64,000 bases of DNA from Aliiglaciecola lipolytica E3. GTDB lineage: Bacteria; Pseudomonadota; Gammaproteobacteria; Enterobacterales; Alteromonadaceae. Below, one piece after another: positions 1 through 8,976 of the stretch. A program made the position numbers and the translations under genes. The stretch covers positions 155,434 to 219,433 of the forward strand of contig NZ_BAEN01000049.1 of assembly GCF_000314975.1 (NCBI RefSeq), in the 5' to 3' direction. The notes under the pieces were generated by a model that did no database searches, was not told the origin of the DNA, and worked only from the letters and a program-made list of their open reading frames with translations. The number at the start of each line of letters is the position of its first letter. Position 1 is the stretch's first letter.

Positions 1-564
1 TTGGGGTAAATCGATAATGACAGGGCCGTAATCATCAACCAGTACATTAAATTCAGATAAATCCCCGTGCACAATCCCAGCGCATAACATTAACATCACA
101 TACAACATGACCTGAGCGTGGTCTTCGAGAGCTTGTTCTTTAGACATGGAAACGTCATTTAAACGAGGGGCGACTTCACCGGTTTCGTTAGTCACCAGCT
201 CCATCAGAAGCACACCGTCATAACATCCATAAGGTTGAGGTACTCTAACGCCAGCTTTAGAAAGTGTAAAAAGTGCGTCTACTTCTGCATTTTGCCATGC
301 ATCTTCTAATTGCTTTCGGCCAAAATTAGAACCTTTCTCCATCGCTCTTGCACGACGGCTATTTTTGACTTTGCGGCCTTCTTGATATTGCGCAGCTTTT
401 TTAAAACTTCGCTTCATGGCTTCTTTATATACTTTTGCGCAGCGTATTTCACCTTGGCTTTTAACCACAAACACCGTGGCCTCTTTACCACTCATCAATT
501 GGTAAAGTACTTCGTCAATTAGGCCGTCATCGACTAAAGGTTGCAAACGCTTTGGAATTTTCAT
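1..564 (-). CDS. RIO1-like serine protein kinase (partial, C-terminus outside window)
   Basis: The 188 visible residues form the N-terminal part of an atypical RIO-family protein kinase. The ATP-site lysine region (MSGKEATVFVVKSQ, then CAKVYK) lies near residues 24-45. The catalytic loop VHGDLSEFNVL and the metal-binding segment IIDLPQ come just before the window edge, so the catalytic core is intact as far as seen. Bacterial members of this type (PA4780-like) are soluble; their substrates are not established. The ATG at 564 follows no other plausible in-frame start. The adjacent ywbE-like gene on the same strand, 45 bases upstream, is a frequent partner. Function beyond kinase fold is inference. 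Confidence 0.9.
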   Translation of the reverse strand, partial: MKIPKRLQPLVDDGLIDEVLYQLMSGKEATVFVVKSQGEIRCAKVYKEAMKRSFKKAAQYQEGRKVKNSRRARAMEKGSNFGRKQLEDAWQNAEVDALFTLSKAGVRVPQPYGCYDGVLLMELVTNETGEVAPRLNDVSMSKEQALEDHAQVMLYVMLMLCAGIVHGDLSEFNVLVDDYGPVIIDLPQ

Positions 565-609
565 GGCGCGTTTATACAGTACTTAGACGTTTTTTTAAAT
601 AACTTGTTT

Positions 610-819
610 TCATGAATGAATTTCTTTTACTCGGCCGACTTGACCATCTTCCAAGCGTACTTTAATGCCATGGGGGTGTTTAGGTGAGTTGGTAAGTATA
701 TCTTTGACCACACCTTGGGTAAGATTACCGCTTCGCTGATCCTGTTTGAGTACGATTGATACTTTTGTACCAATTTTAATGTTTGCACGCGCAGTTCCGT
801 CCACAATAATTTCCTTCAT
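610..819 (-). CDS. YwbE family protein (DUF2196)
   Basis: A 69-residue protein typical in length for the YwbE family. The family signature is clear: a central VLKQDQRSGNLTQGVVKDIL followed by TNSPKHPHGIKVRLEDGQVGRV. The fold is predicted to be a small beta barrel resembling a KOW/SH3-type module, which suggests nucleic acid or ribosome association, but no biochemical role is established. It lies on the same strand as, and just upstream of, the RIO-like kinase, and 7 bases after the end of the phosphatase-like gene, so the three could share a transcript. Confidence 0.85.
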   Translation of the reverse strand: MKEIIVDGTARANIKIGTKVSIVLKQDQRSGNLTQGVVKDILTNSPKHPHGIKVRLEDGQVGRVKEIHS

Positions 820-826
820 ATTTAAT

Positions 827-1345
827 TTAGTATTGGGCTAATACATCGTCTATAAAGCGCTGCCACGTTTCATTTGGTTGCCAAATTGCTAGCATTTCTT
901 GCTTTGCTTTTTCTTCTGGCGTCTTGAGATGGGTTATCTGATATAAATACGTGAAAACCGCACCGCGCCAATTTAGACGACAGTGGGTTAAAATTACACC
1001 GTCACTTTGTTCATATTGTTGCATGATTGCAACGTAATCCTGAAAATTCTCTAGCGTGGGATTTTCCCATTCTACAGCAATGTTATGGTAGGTCAGTTGC
1101 ATTGAATTCATTAAACTTCGTTGCTCACTTCTATCTCCTGGGATCAAATCAACCACTTTATTCACTCCCAGTGACTTTAGCTTTTCAAAGTGATTTTTGG
1201 TTGGCAGCCCCGAACTTACCATTTTGGAATTGTTCACCTGATAATTTTTTAGTCCAGGTAAAGGCGTATTTAACCCATGATCTGACGCTTGTGCGGTTGT
1301 GATAAGCGTTATCAAAGCGACGATAGAAAAAAGCATTTTAGGCAT
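827..1345 (-). CDS. Exported protein tyrosine phosphatase-like protein
   Basis: A 172-residue protein with a signal peptide (about residues 1-20, MPKMLFSIVALITLITTAQA), so probably periplasmic. The SGLPT...F..L...GV.KVVDLI segment (45-68) matches the N-terminal part of the DSP/beta-lactamase-hydrolase-like phosphatase family. The phosphate loop is HCRLNWRGA (121-129), giving Cys122 and Arg127 with four residues between, the spacing used by this subfamily, but without the usual glycine of the loop. General acid cannot be assigned from sequence alone. Phosphatase activity is therefore plausible but not certain. It sits just upstream of the ywbE-like gene on the same strand. Confidence 0.75.
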   Translation of the reverse strand: MPKMLFSIVALITLITTAQASDHGLNTPLPGLKNYQVNNSKMVSSGLPTKNHFEKLKSLGVNKVVDLIPGDRSEQRSLMNSMQLTYHNIAVEWENPTLENFQDYVAIMQQYEQSDGVILTHCRLNWRGAVFTYLYQITHLKTPEEKAKQEMLAIWQPNETWQRFIDDVLAQY

Positions 1346-1508
1346 ATGTTGCTATCCTTGCGACTATTTGGAAATTTAATATCTGGCAGACAGTATATGT
1401 GCTTACTCGCTTATTCTCAAAATAACCTGCATAAAGTTATCTTTTTAACACTGAGCAACTTAGTTACACTTGCAGATACTAAATTGAGAACGACTGTATT
1501 AGGAATTT

Positions 1509-2015
1509 ATGCAACTTGAAGAAATAAATAAAGCGCGTTATCGCAAATGCCTAAATCGGGTTATTGTGGCCTGTATAATTGTATTAGTCGTCGGTAGTTT
1601 GAGTATTTCGCAATTGCTGATTATGCTGTTTCCCAATGAAAGTGGAAGTCATTTTTTCTGGAATCTGCTTGGTGTTGTTTTGACCTGTATTTGTATCGGT
1701 TGGGTACTGAACAAATACCGAACTCATCAGGCTATGACCGAAGTTGTTTATGTGTGGGAACTGAAACAAACATTGAATAGAATCAATCGAAAAATGCCAA
1801 AGCTAAAAGCTGCTGCAAACGAGGGCAATATTGATGCATTGCAAACTATTCATTTTTGCTATGCCGGCTCACGGCAACTTTGGCAACTTGATGACAATAC
1901 CATCACCATGGATGAACTTGCGATTCAACAAGCTGAACTTGATAGTTTAGCTAAGCAATTTAATGTAGAACTAAATTCAAAAGATTTTAAAGAAGAAGTC
2001 TTGGCTCAGTTTTAA
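1509..2015 (+). CDS. DUF3087 inner-membrane protein
   Basis: 168 residues. Two hydrophobic segments (about 17-37 and 49-64) are separated by a short loop, followed by a soluble helical domain of about 100 residues. The N-terminal pattern EINKARYRKCLNRVIVAC resembles DUF3087 proteins of Alteromonadales, Vibrio and Shewanella. No catalytic motif is visible and the function is unknown. It is a single gene, divergent from the exported phosphatase-like gene at 827-1345 and convergent with the DUF3379 gene. Confidence 0.75.
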   Translation: MQLEEINKARYRKCLNRVIVACIIVLVVGSLSISQLLIMLFPNESGSHFFWNLLGVVLTCICIGWVLNKYRTHQAMTEVVYVWELKQTLNRINRKMPKLKAAANEGNIDALQTIHFCYAGSRQLWQLDDNTITMDELAIQQAELDSLAKQFNVELNSKDFKEEVLAQF

Positions 2016-2065
2016 ATCAAATGCGGATTTTAGGCATTAAAAATTGTTACTGAGCCAAGTTAAAA

Positions 2066-2779
2066 CTATGCGCTAAACTGCATGGTTTTTAGTAATTTAT
2101 CTTTCACTTTATCCACAGAGTTTACCTGTTCTCCTACTATGATTATGTCAGTTTGTTGGCTCTTAAACATTTTGCCGGCCAAATTACTTCCGGTAAAACT
2201 GCGCACAGTTCGCATATCATTGGAATGAGGAACAACAAATACTGTTACTTTGTCGCCATTTTCTGACTCCAATACCATATGAAAGCTTCTGATATTCTGA
2301 AAATTACAAAAATTAGCATAATAAATTCGGCCAATATCTTGGGTAAACTCTGCGCCCAAGTTTGCTAATTGAAAATTAACATTTTCCAATGAAAAGTCGC
2401 CATTAACATTTAACGCATAACCATTTGCCTCTTGTGTTACATGGGCAATGGCATGTTCACCTAAATCAATTTTAGCTGGCTGTTGGAATAGACTAAAACT
2501 CAACCCCACAATAAACGCGATAGATGCTGCGCTAGCCAAGTGAATTCGAGTTTTACGACGTTGAATTTTTTGGCTTTGTATAGACTGTTTTAGAATTAAC
2601 TTCTCAGCTAGATTTTCAGGAACCCTAATGTTACTGGCTTTGATAATTGCATCATCTAATTCTTTAACTTCGCGCCAAAATTTTTGTTTTGCACTGTCTT
2701 TTTCGGCGGCTTGTTTAACGTCTTCATCAGCACAATTTGGGTTGGCGTAAATGGTACGACGGAATTGTAAATCATCCAT
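2066..2779 (-). CDS. DUF3379 membrane protein, probable anti-sigma-like partner
   Basis: 237 residues. The N-terminus MDDLQFRRTIYANPNCADEDV is the DUF3379 signature. One transmembrane segment lies near residues 83-100 (LASAASIAFIVGLSFSLF), so about 80 residues face the cytoplasm and about 130 the periplasm. The topology and the position directly after an ECF sigma gene, with an 8-base overlap, match an anti-sigma factor arrangement. The family has not been shown to inhibit a sigma factor to my knowledge, so that role is inferred from context. No zinc-binding ZAS motif is seen. Confidence 0.75.
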   Translation of the reverse strand: MDDLQFRRTIYANPNCADEDVKQAAEKDSAKQKFWREVKELDDAIIKASNIRVPENLAEKLILKQSIQSQKIQRRKTRIHLASAASIAFIVGLSFSLFQQPAKIDLGEHAIAHVTQEANGYALNVNGDFSLENVNFQLANLGAEFTQDIGRIYYANFCNFQNIRSFHMVLESENGDKVTVFVVPHSNDMRTVRSFTGSNLAGKMFKSQQTDIIIVGEQVNSVDKVKDKLLKTMQFSA

Positions 2780-3329
2780 TTTGGTAACCTCTGCTGTTAT
2801 TTGATTTTTCCAAAGCGTCTTTTAATTGACTGCGAGCTCGGAATAACCGTGTCATTACTGTATTTTTGTTGAGATCCAATTGCTGTGCAATTTCGTCCCC
2901 ACTGTATCCGAACATGACTTGTAGAATGAGTGGCTCTCGATACTCTTCGTTCAGCCCAGCCATTAGCTGCCTAAGTTCTTGATACTCAATTTCTAATTCG
3001 TTTGATAAGCTATCATCTTCCAACGACACGTCGTCCATATCCACCAAGTCAAATTGTTTACGTTCAAAACGACGCGCGTTTTCACGGCGCAATATAGTAA
3101 TTAACCAAGATTTAGCTGCTTTTTGATCTTTTAATGAGTCCAGTGATTTCCAAGCACGCAGAAAAGTCTCCTGAACAATGTCTTCAGCAATCGCTTTATC
3201 TTTAACTAACCAATATGCGTAACGAAATATATCGCCATGAAGGTCATGAACTAATGCTTCGTATCGTTTTTGTTTTGCTATCACATCCTCAGAGACCGAG
3301 TCATTGGCCGATCGCTTTCGAAAAAACAT
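2772..3329 (-). CDS. ECF-type RNA polymerase sigma factor
   Basis: 185 residues, usual size for a group IV sigma-70. Region 2 spans about residues 26-95, with the core-binding and promoter-melting stretch DIFRYAYWLVKD...AEDIVQETFLRAW. Region 4 lies at about 125-175, with the helix-turn-helix GYSGDEIAQQLDLNKNTVMTRLFRARSQL. The acidic linker (VDMDDVSLEDDSLSNELE) is unusually rich in Asp and Glu. It overlaps the DUF3379 gene, which probably controls it. The regulon is unknown and the upstream 110 bases show no convincing self-recognised promoter. Confidence 0.9.
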   Translation of the reverse strand: MFFRKRSANDSVSEDVIAKQKRYEALVHDLHGDIFRYAYWLVKDKAIAEDIVQETFLRAWKSLDSLKDQKAAKSWLITILRRENARRFERKQFDLVDMDDVSLEDDSLSNELEIEYQELRQLMAGLNEEYREPLILQVMFGYSGDEIAQQLDLNKNTVMTRLFRARSQLKDALEKSNNSRGYQNG

Positions 3330-3438
3330 AAGTACTTAAACCTTTTTTATTAACTTTATGATTAATATCAGAATTTATTTTAAGAAATTTTTACTATTGG
3401 CATACAGTTTAGACTAGAAAGTTCTTTGCTGGTGGTTT

Positions 3439-3466
3439 AAAAAATCCGGCGAGAGCCGGATTTTTT
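3439..3466 (-). terminator. Rho-independent terminator of the DUF885 gene
   Basis: Stem TCCGGC / GCCGGA with a GAGA loop, flanked by A6 on one side and T6 on the other, so it could work in both directions. It lies 28 bases after the stop codon of the minus-strand DUF885 gene. Confidence 0.85.
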
Positions 3467-3493
3467 AGCATTTATGCACAATGAATAGAAATA

Positions 3494-5344
3494 TCAGCGC
3501 TGGCTTTCTACCCAGTTTTCAATTTTACTTTGTAAGATATTTAAGGGCACTGGTCCATCTTTTAATACTTCATCATGAAAGCCGCGAATATCAAACTTGT
3601 CACCAAGTGACTGTTTTGCAAAATCACGTAGTTCCATAATTTTGAGTTTTCCAATCATGTAAGCAGTGGCTTGGCCAGGCATGGCAATGTAACGCTCTAT
3701 TGCTTTTACGGAATCACCTTCCGGATTGGGTGTGTTAACAACTAAATATTCGATCGCCTCTTCACGACTCCATTTTTTAGCATGAATACCAGTATCGACA
3801 ACCAGTCGACAAGCTCGCCAAAGCTCCATGGCTAAACGACCAAAATCTGAATAAGGGTCTACATAGAATCCCATATCTTTCGCTAATTCTTCTGAATATA
3901 AGCCCCATCCTTCAGTATAAGCAGTAAAAGATACATACTTTTGAAATTCAGGAATGCCATCTAGTTCTTGTGCGATGGCTCGTTGCATATGGTGTCCAGG
4001 GATCCCTTCGTGATAAGCCAACGCTTCCATTTGGTAAGTTGGCATATCTTTCATATCATACAAATTAGCGTAATAACTGCCGGGACGCGAGCCATCTTTC
4101 GAGGGACTTTGATAAAATGCTTTCCCCGCTGACTTTTCTCTAAACGGCTCGACTCGTTTTACGATCATGTCCGCTTTCGGTGTCAAACCAAAATACTCTG
4201 GAATTTTATTTTCCATTTCATCGATCAAAGCTTTAGCATCAGCAAGATATTGATTTCTGCCTTCATCATTATTGGGATAATAAAACTGGTCGCTATTGCG
4301 CATAAATTTGAAGAATTCTTGTAATGTGCCTTCAAATTTAACTTTATCCATAATTTCAAGCATTAAACCGTGAATACGCTCGACTTCTTTTAAACCTATG
4401 TCATGTACTTCCTGAGCTGTTAAATCAGTCGTGGTAAACCATGCTAAACGATTGTCATACCACTTATCACCATCAGGTAAACGCCAAACCCCATCTCCTT
4501 CAGGTGAAAGTTCACGTTGTATTTCGAGCTCAGCGATCAACGCTTGGTACGCTGGTAAAACTGATTCTTGCAGAGCGTCTCTGGCTCGTTTTTTCAGCCC
4601 ACTGATTTCAGCGTTAGAAATTTCTAACTTTTCAAGTTTGCTTTGAAAATCCTGCCATATCGTTGAATCTTCTCCCGATTCGACAAAAGGGTTACCGCTG
4701 ATAACATTTTGTGACGCTTGGATCATTTGGTCGTAAGACCATTTAGGCGGGAAAACGCCTAATTCTTGTCTTATTTTTAATTGCTCGATTACTTGTCCAA
4801 AAAGTTCGTCTACTTTGTCTAAACGGGAAATATACGCTTCCGCATCTTCAATACTGTCTACTCTATGGATGTTTACCATAAAGCTAGGTACTACCGTATG
4901 ATAAGCTCGGAACTGATCCATAATGTAAGTGTGATGTCTGAACTTGTCGTTTTCTAACCTGCGTTGAATATCAACTTTGGCGATTTGCAGACTGATTTTT
5001 TCTTGTGGATTTAACTGACTTTGATCAAATGCTTCTAATGTTTGCAAACGTTGCTGAGAAATTTCAATATCTTGGTCAGTTGCAGAGTCAGAAATGTCAT
5101 CCCATTTGTCATAATCCCACTTGTATCCTAAGTAACTTTGCGACAAAGGGGAGCGTTTAAGATCTTGTTCAAACATATCCGCGAAAAATGTCGCCAGTTT
5201 CTGCGACTCTGTTTGCTGTGCAGATTGCTCACTTTTTTGAAGTTGAGATTGGCTGTCTTTTTGAGTTTGTTTAGTTGGTTCTGAACAAGCAAGTAATGTA
5301 AGCGTTATAACGCTTAGGGGAACCAATAATTTAGAAGATTTCAT
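3494..5344 (-). CDS. DUF885 family lipoprotein, putative metallopeptidase
   Basis: 616 residues, usual for the DUF885 family. A lipoprotein signal peptide ends in LLAC (Cys20), followed by a Gln/Ser-rich tether, so it should be anchored to a membrane in the envelope. The conserved motif YHEGIPGHHMQ at about residues 444-454 supplies the HE..(P)GHH residues thought to bind zinc in this family. A second family motif, AYTEGWGLYSEEL, follows about 30 residues later. Peptidase activity is inferred from family. The gene begins 18 bases after batD on the same strand and may be the last gene of the Bat transcript. The terminator at 3439-3466 follows. Confidence 0.85.
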   Translation of the reverse strand: MKSSKLLVPLSVITLTLLACSEPTKQTQKDSQSQLQKSEQSAQQTESQKLATFFADMFEQDLKRSPLSQSYLGYKWDYDKWDDISDSATDQDIEISQQRLQTLEAFDQSQLNPQEKISLQIAKVDIQRRLENDKFRHHTYIMDQFRAYHTVVPSFMVNIHRVDSIEDAEAYISRLDKVDELFGQVIEQLKIRQELGVFPPKWSYDQMIQASQNVISGNPFVESGEDSTIWQDFQSKLEKLEISNAEISGLKKRARDALQESVLPAYQALIAELEIQRELSPEGDGVWRLPDGDKWYDNRLAWFTTTDLTAQEVHDIGLKEVERIHGLMLEIMDKVKFEGTLQEFFKFMRNSDQFYYPNNDEGRNQYLADAKALIDEMENKIPEYFGLTPKADMIVKRVEPFREKSAGKAFYQSPSKDGSRPGSYYANLYDMKDMPTYQMEALAYHEGIPGHHMQRAIAQELDGIPEFQKYVSFTAYTEGWGLYSEELAKDMGFYVDPYSDFGRLAMELWRACRLVVDTGIHAKKWSREEAIEYLVVNTPNPEGDSVKAIERYIAMPGQATAYMIGKLKIMELRDFAKQSLGDKFDIRGFHDEVLKDGPVPLNILQSKIENWVESQR

Positions 5345-5362
5345 GTCTTAATATTCCTGACG

Positions 5363-7105
5363 TTAATGCGCAACCCTTTGGGATGCATATAATGGCTGCA
5401 ACGATGGTGGGTTGTTCTTATTTTTTATTATTTTTTGTCTAAAACGAATCAATAGCGCTAACAGAGTATCACTTTTCCAACTTTTGTCACCATGTGCATA
5501 TTGACTGGCAAACATCAATTTTAATTCGGCTTGAAGTTCAGAATCTGCGATGTCATTTTCATCTAGTAAATTGACGCTGTCTTCTTCTGATAAGCATGCT
5601 TGCCAGTTAAGAAGTGCAGGGTAGATGTCATTTACTTTATTGCTACTTAATGCTTTTTTTAACGAATTCCAACTTTCAGACTCTGAACTGTCGACACTTA
5701 CTTTGTCTGTCGTTGCTTTGGGATTCATTTTACTCGTGATTAACCAAACCAACAAAGTAACTAACCATAAAGCGAGTAAAATCCAACTACTTAAGCTCCA
5801 AAATGATGGTACCTCTATGGTTTTAATTGTAGGTGCTATTTGTCCACTCGTGTCGCTTTGTATATTAGTCGGGTTCTCTGTTTCTTGAATTGGATTCGGA
5901 ATAATCGGAGCCGGATTGCTTTGACTACCAGGTGCTGCTGCAGCAACTTCAACACTGCGAGCAGGTAATTCGGCATATTCGGTTGTTTTTGTTTTGGTAT
6001 TGAACCACGCCACTTTTACGGGCGGGAGTACAAATTGTCCTGCCCGATTAGGAATAATGGCAATGTTCTCCACTCGCTGCGCGATCACATTATCATCTCG
6101 TGTTACTGACGTCGTTGTAGGTTGATCAGGATAAACTTTAAAATCAGGGGGATATTGGCCCGCGATTTCCGGCAATTGTTGCTGTGAAACCCCAAGAACT
6201 GACAAAGTTAACGTGCGCGTAATAGGTTCCCCAACTTTCATTTCTGATAGTTCAGGTTGCCATTCTTCATTTAATTGCACAAATTCGCTAGGCAACCAAT
6301 GCTCACTGTAATTGGCAGGAATCGGTTGTACGTCCAAAACGATGTCTGGCGCAACTCGGTTTATCGGTCTAGTTTGGTTAAAATAGCTAAAACTATTTTG
6401 ACTACGGTCGATCACTTCAGCTTCAAATAACGGCCCTTTTATTGTGACTTGTCCACTCGATTGCGGAATGATCGCGTAATTTCTTTCTATAATTCGGTAG
6501 CGTTGACCATCAACAATTTCAGAATAATCCTTATCCTTACCGATTAAACTGATATCGGCATTTTCTAGCGAAGGTTCGGCCATACTGCCTCGTTGCAGAT
6601 TGGTCGCTAGGTGTATTTTCACTTTATATTTAACCATTTGCTGAACAAAGGGTTGTCCGCTGTCTACTTCAGCAGTGATAAACGCTTCACGTGCTTTACT
6701 CTGACTTGCTGCCGATACTGGTACGATACGTACAGTGATAGGTTGGGTTGACTTATTTCCTACAGTAAATGCAGGAATCTGAAACGTACCTTGTTTACGT
6801 GGAATAAGTATTGTGGTCCAAGTAGTTGAACGGGTAGTGTCAAAATTAACAACTCTCGTTTGAGTACTGACTGACGTGCGACCGACAACAAAATTTTCTT
6901 CCAACTCAGATGGGTTAAATTCGTCACCTTTTGCACTACCAAAAGCGACTACGGTCAAGACGATAGATTCATCAGCCATCGCCGGATTTTTATCGACACT
7001 TGCTGTGACACTGTCTATTTGTGCACTCGCATTAAACATACTTAAACTGCTTATCAGCAATAACATAAATGGTAGTGGTCTGAATTTTATAAATTTAAAT
7101 AACAT
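5363..7105 (-). CDS. batD: BatD family protein (oxygen-tolerance cluster)
   Basis: 580 residues from the ATG at 7105. That ATG overlaps the stop codon of the preceding gene (TAATG), which is why I prefer it to a TTG two codons upstream. A signal peptide (about 1-28) is followed by beta-rich Ig-like repeats typical of BatD, such as VTASVDKNPAMADESIVLTV. One transmembrane helix lies near residues 438-457 and a cytoplasmic helical tail follows. BatD is thought to act with the VWA proteins BatA/BatB in the envelope; the molecular role is not settled. It is the last bat gene of a six-gene overlapping cluster. Confidence 0.9.
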   Translation of the reverse strand: MLFKFIKFRPLPFMLLLISSLSMFNASAQIDSVTASVDKNPAMADESIVLTVVAFGSAKGDEFNPSELEENFVVGRTSVSTQTRVVNFDTTRSTTWTTILIPRKQGTFQIPAFTVGNKSTQPITVRIVPVSAASQSKAREAFITAEVDSGQPFVQQMVKYKVKIHLATNLQRGSMAEPSLENADISLIGKDKDYSEIVDGQRYRIIERNYAIIPQSSGQVTIKGPLFEAEVIDRSQNSFSYFNQTRPINRVAPDIVLDVQPIPANYSEHWLPSEFVQLNEEWQPELSEMKVGEPITRTLTLSVLGVSQQQLPEIAGQYPPDFKVYPDQPTTTSVTRDDNVIAQRVENIAIIPNRAGQFVLPPVKVAWFNTKTKTTEYAELPARSVEVAAAAPGSQSNPAPIIPNPIQETENPTNIQSDTSGQIAPTIKTIEVPSFWSLSSWILLALWLVTLLVWLITSKMNPKATTDKVSVDSSESESWNSLKKALSSNKVNDIYPALLNWQACLSEEDSVNLLDENDIADSELQAELKLMFASQYAHGDKSWKSDTLLALLIRFRQKIIKNKNNPPSLQPLYASQRVAH

Positions 7106-8976
7106 TACCAATTCCTACTTGATTGAGTTGGTGTGCGTTGACGACGTCTTTGTTGATTCTCCAAGAGCATTTTACGTTTTAGCAAATATGATGGGTCATC
7201 TGGAACTCGGTTAAGTAGATTTTGCATTCGTTGCATTTCTTCTCGTTGTTCGTCAGTCATTGGCTCGTCTGTTTGTTGCATTTGCTCAACAGCTTGTTGT
7301 TGCTGCTCTTGTTGCTGTTCTTGTTCTTGTGACTGTTGCTGTTGTTCTTGCTGCTCTTGATTTTGTTCAGTTTCCTCGTTTTGTTCTGGATTATTTTGTT
7401 GTTGCTGCTGATCCTGCTCATTTTGCTCGTTATTTTGTTGTTCTTGGTCCTGATTTTGTTGCGATGGATCACTCTGTTGTTGTGAGTTTTGATCTTGAGA
7501 ATTTTGTTGGTTTGACTGCGAATCTTCGGATTCTTGTTCTTGGTTCTCACCGTCTTGTTGTTCTTGATCTTGATTTTGATCTTGTTGTTGCTCTTGTTGC
7601 TGTTTCATTTGTTCTATTATTTGTTTGTTTTTCAGCGCTTCAGCGTGGTCAGGTTGCAGTTCTAATGCTTGTTCATAGGCTTGAATGGCCTTATCTAGTT
7701 CACCTAATTGCGCTAAGGCATTCCCCTGATTATATAAAGATTGTGCCCCTGGCACTTGTGAGAATGCGTCTAAAGCAGCCTGATAATTTCCTTGTTTATA
7801 CAGTGCAGAGCCTTTCCACATGGGGGATTCGAAATGTGACGCCGCCTGTTCATATTGTTGTTTATTAAGCGCGTCTAACCCTTTTTGATCGCTATTTTTG
7901 AACCAGTCTTGCCAGCCCGCAGCCAGCGCTGGTTGCGGCACCATCGAACTTGTAAACACGACTACTACAAACATGGCTAAATAGCCTCGACGAAATGCTA
8001 AGGCAGCTATCGGTAACAATAGTAGCAATAAATAAGGACCAGCTTCTTGCCATTCATCACCAAATTGTTCGCTGTTATCTTTGTTGCTGTTTGTTTCTCT
8101 ATTAATCAATTGTTGTCCGGTAAGATAAGTGATATCACTATCGTCAGCTGAAATTGCATAGAATCTGCCACCGCTTTTCCGCGCTAATCCGGATAACATT
8201 TGTGGATCCATTTTCGGTATCACGATCGCGCCACGGTTATCTTTTAAGAAATCCCCATCGAGTAACTGAATTGGTGCTCCTTCTGGTGTTCCTACACCTA
8301 AAATTGAAATCCGATAAGGAAGATTTTCGATAAAGGTATTTAATTCAGCTAGCTGCGACACTTCAACACCATCGGTGATCCAGAAAATTTCGCCTTCAAA
8401 AAATCCTGCATTTTGTAACAATTCTGCGGCTGTTTTGAGCCCTAAATAAGGTTCACTGCCGGATACCGGCATTATTTCTGGGGATAAACTGGGCAGTAAG
8501 GCAGTTAAATTTTGTGCATCAGAGCTTAACGGACTAATAGTAAATGCATCTCCTGCGTAGGCCACTAGCCCTACGTCACCTTCTGAAATTTCATTAATCA
8601 AATCAATGGCTTTATATTTCGCTCTGGTTAATCTATCTGGTGTTACATCCGTTGCACGCATCGACATTGACATATCGATTACCACCGCTTTTCCGGCGTT
8701 AAGCTGAAAAACAGGTTGGGGAAGTCGCTCCCATGTGGGGCCTGCTAATGCTGTCACCGCAATAATCCAACCTATCGCGACTAAACTTAATGGCGGTCTG
8801 CGTTTGCGACTACCTTGATCAGAAATGAGGTGTTGATATAAGTGACTTGCCACCACACTCTGCCATCCTGATTGACGTCGATGAATATTCATCAGCAATA
8901 TCAGTAACAACAGCAGCGGAATAAGCGCAAAAAACCATTCAGGTCGAAGAAAATGAAAGGTATCTAGATTTATCAT
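7105..8976 (-). CDS. BatB-type VWA protein fused to TPR and Gln-rich tail
   Basis: 623 residues combining roles normally split as BatB and BatC. Two N-terminal hydrophobic helices (about 15-29 and 64-80) precede a von Willebrand A domain whose metal site starts with DMSMS (101-105), intact for DxSxS. A further transmembrane helix lies near 315-350. TPR repeats (about 365-450) include the pattern YNQGNALAQLGELDKAIQAYEQALELQPDHAEALKN. The last 170 residues are a low-complexity Gln/Glu/Asn/Asp tail, probably disordered. Overlaps of 4 bases with batA and 1 base with batD indicate translational coupling. VWA domains usually mediate metal-dependent protein contacts with the MoxR ATPase. Confidence 0.88.
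   Translation of the reverse strand: MINLDTFHFLRPEWFFALIPLLLLLILLMNIHRRQSGWQSVVASHLYQHLISDQGSRKRRPPLSLVAIGWIIAVTALAGPTWERLPQPVFQLNAGKAVVIDMSMSMRATDVTPDRLTRAKYKAIDLINEISEGDVGLVAYAGDAFTISPLSSDAQNLTALLPSLSPEIMPVSGSEPYLGLKTAAELLQNAGFFEGEIFWITDGVEVSQLAELNTFIENLPYRISILGVGTPEGAPIQLLDGDFLKDNRGAIVIPKMDPQMLSGLARKSGGRFYAISADDSDITYLTGQQLINRETNSNKDNSEQFGDEWQEAGPYLLLLLLPIAALAFRRGYLAMFVVVVFTSSMVPQPALAAGWQDWFKNSDQKGLDALNKQQYEQAASHFESPMWKGSALYKQGNYQAALDAFSQVPGAQSLYNQGNALAQLGELDKAIQAYEQALELQPDHAEALKNKQIIEQMKQQQEQQQDQNQDQEQQDGENQEQESEDSQSNQQNSQDQNSQQQSDPSQQNQDQEQQNNEQNEQDQQQQQNNPEQNEETEQNQEQQEQQQQSQEQEQQQEQQQQAVEQMQQTDEPMTDEQREEMQRMQNLLNRVPDDPSYLLKRKMLLENQQRRRQRTPTQSSRNW

Noticed and set aside
3330..3438. GAACTT near 3418 as an ECF self-promoter for the sigma gene
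   Set aside because: No matching -10 at the expected distance; a single hexamer is not enough.
7260..7868. Long plus-strand reading frame opposite the Gln-rich tail
   Set aside because: It is the antisense of CAA/CAG-rich DNA (poly-Val/Leu/Ala). The minus-strand frame has clear domains and coupled overlaps.
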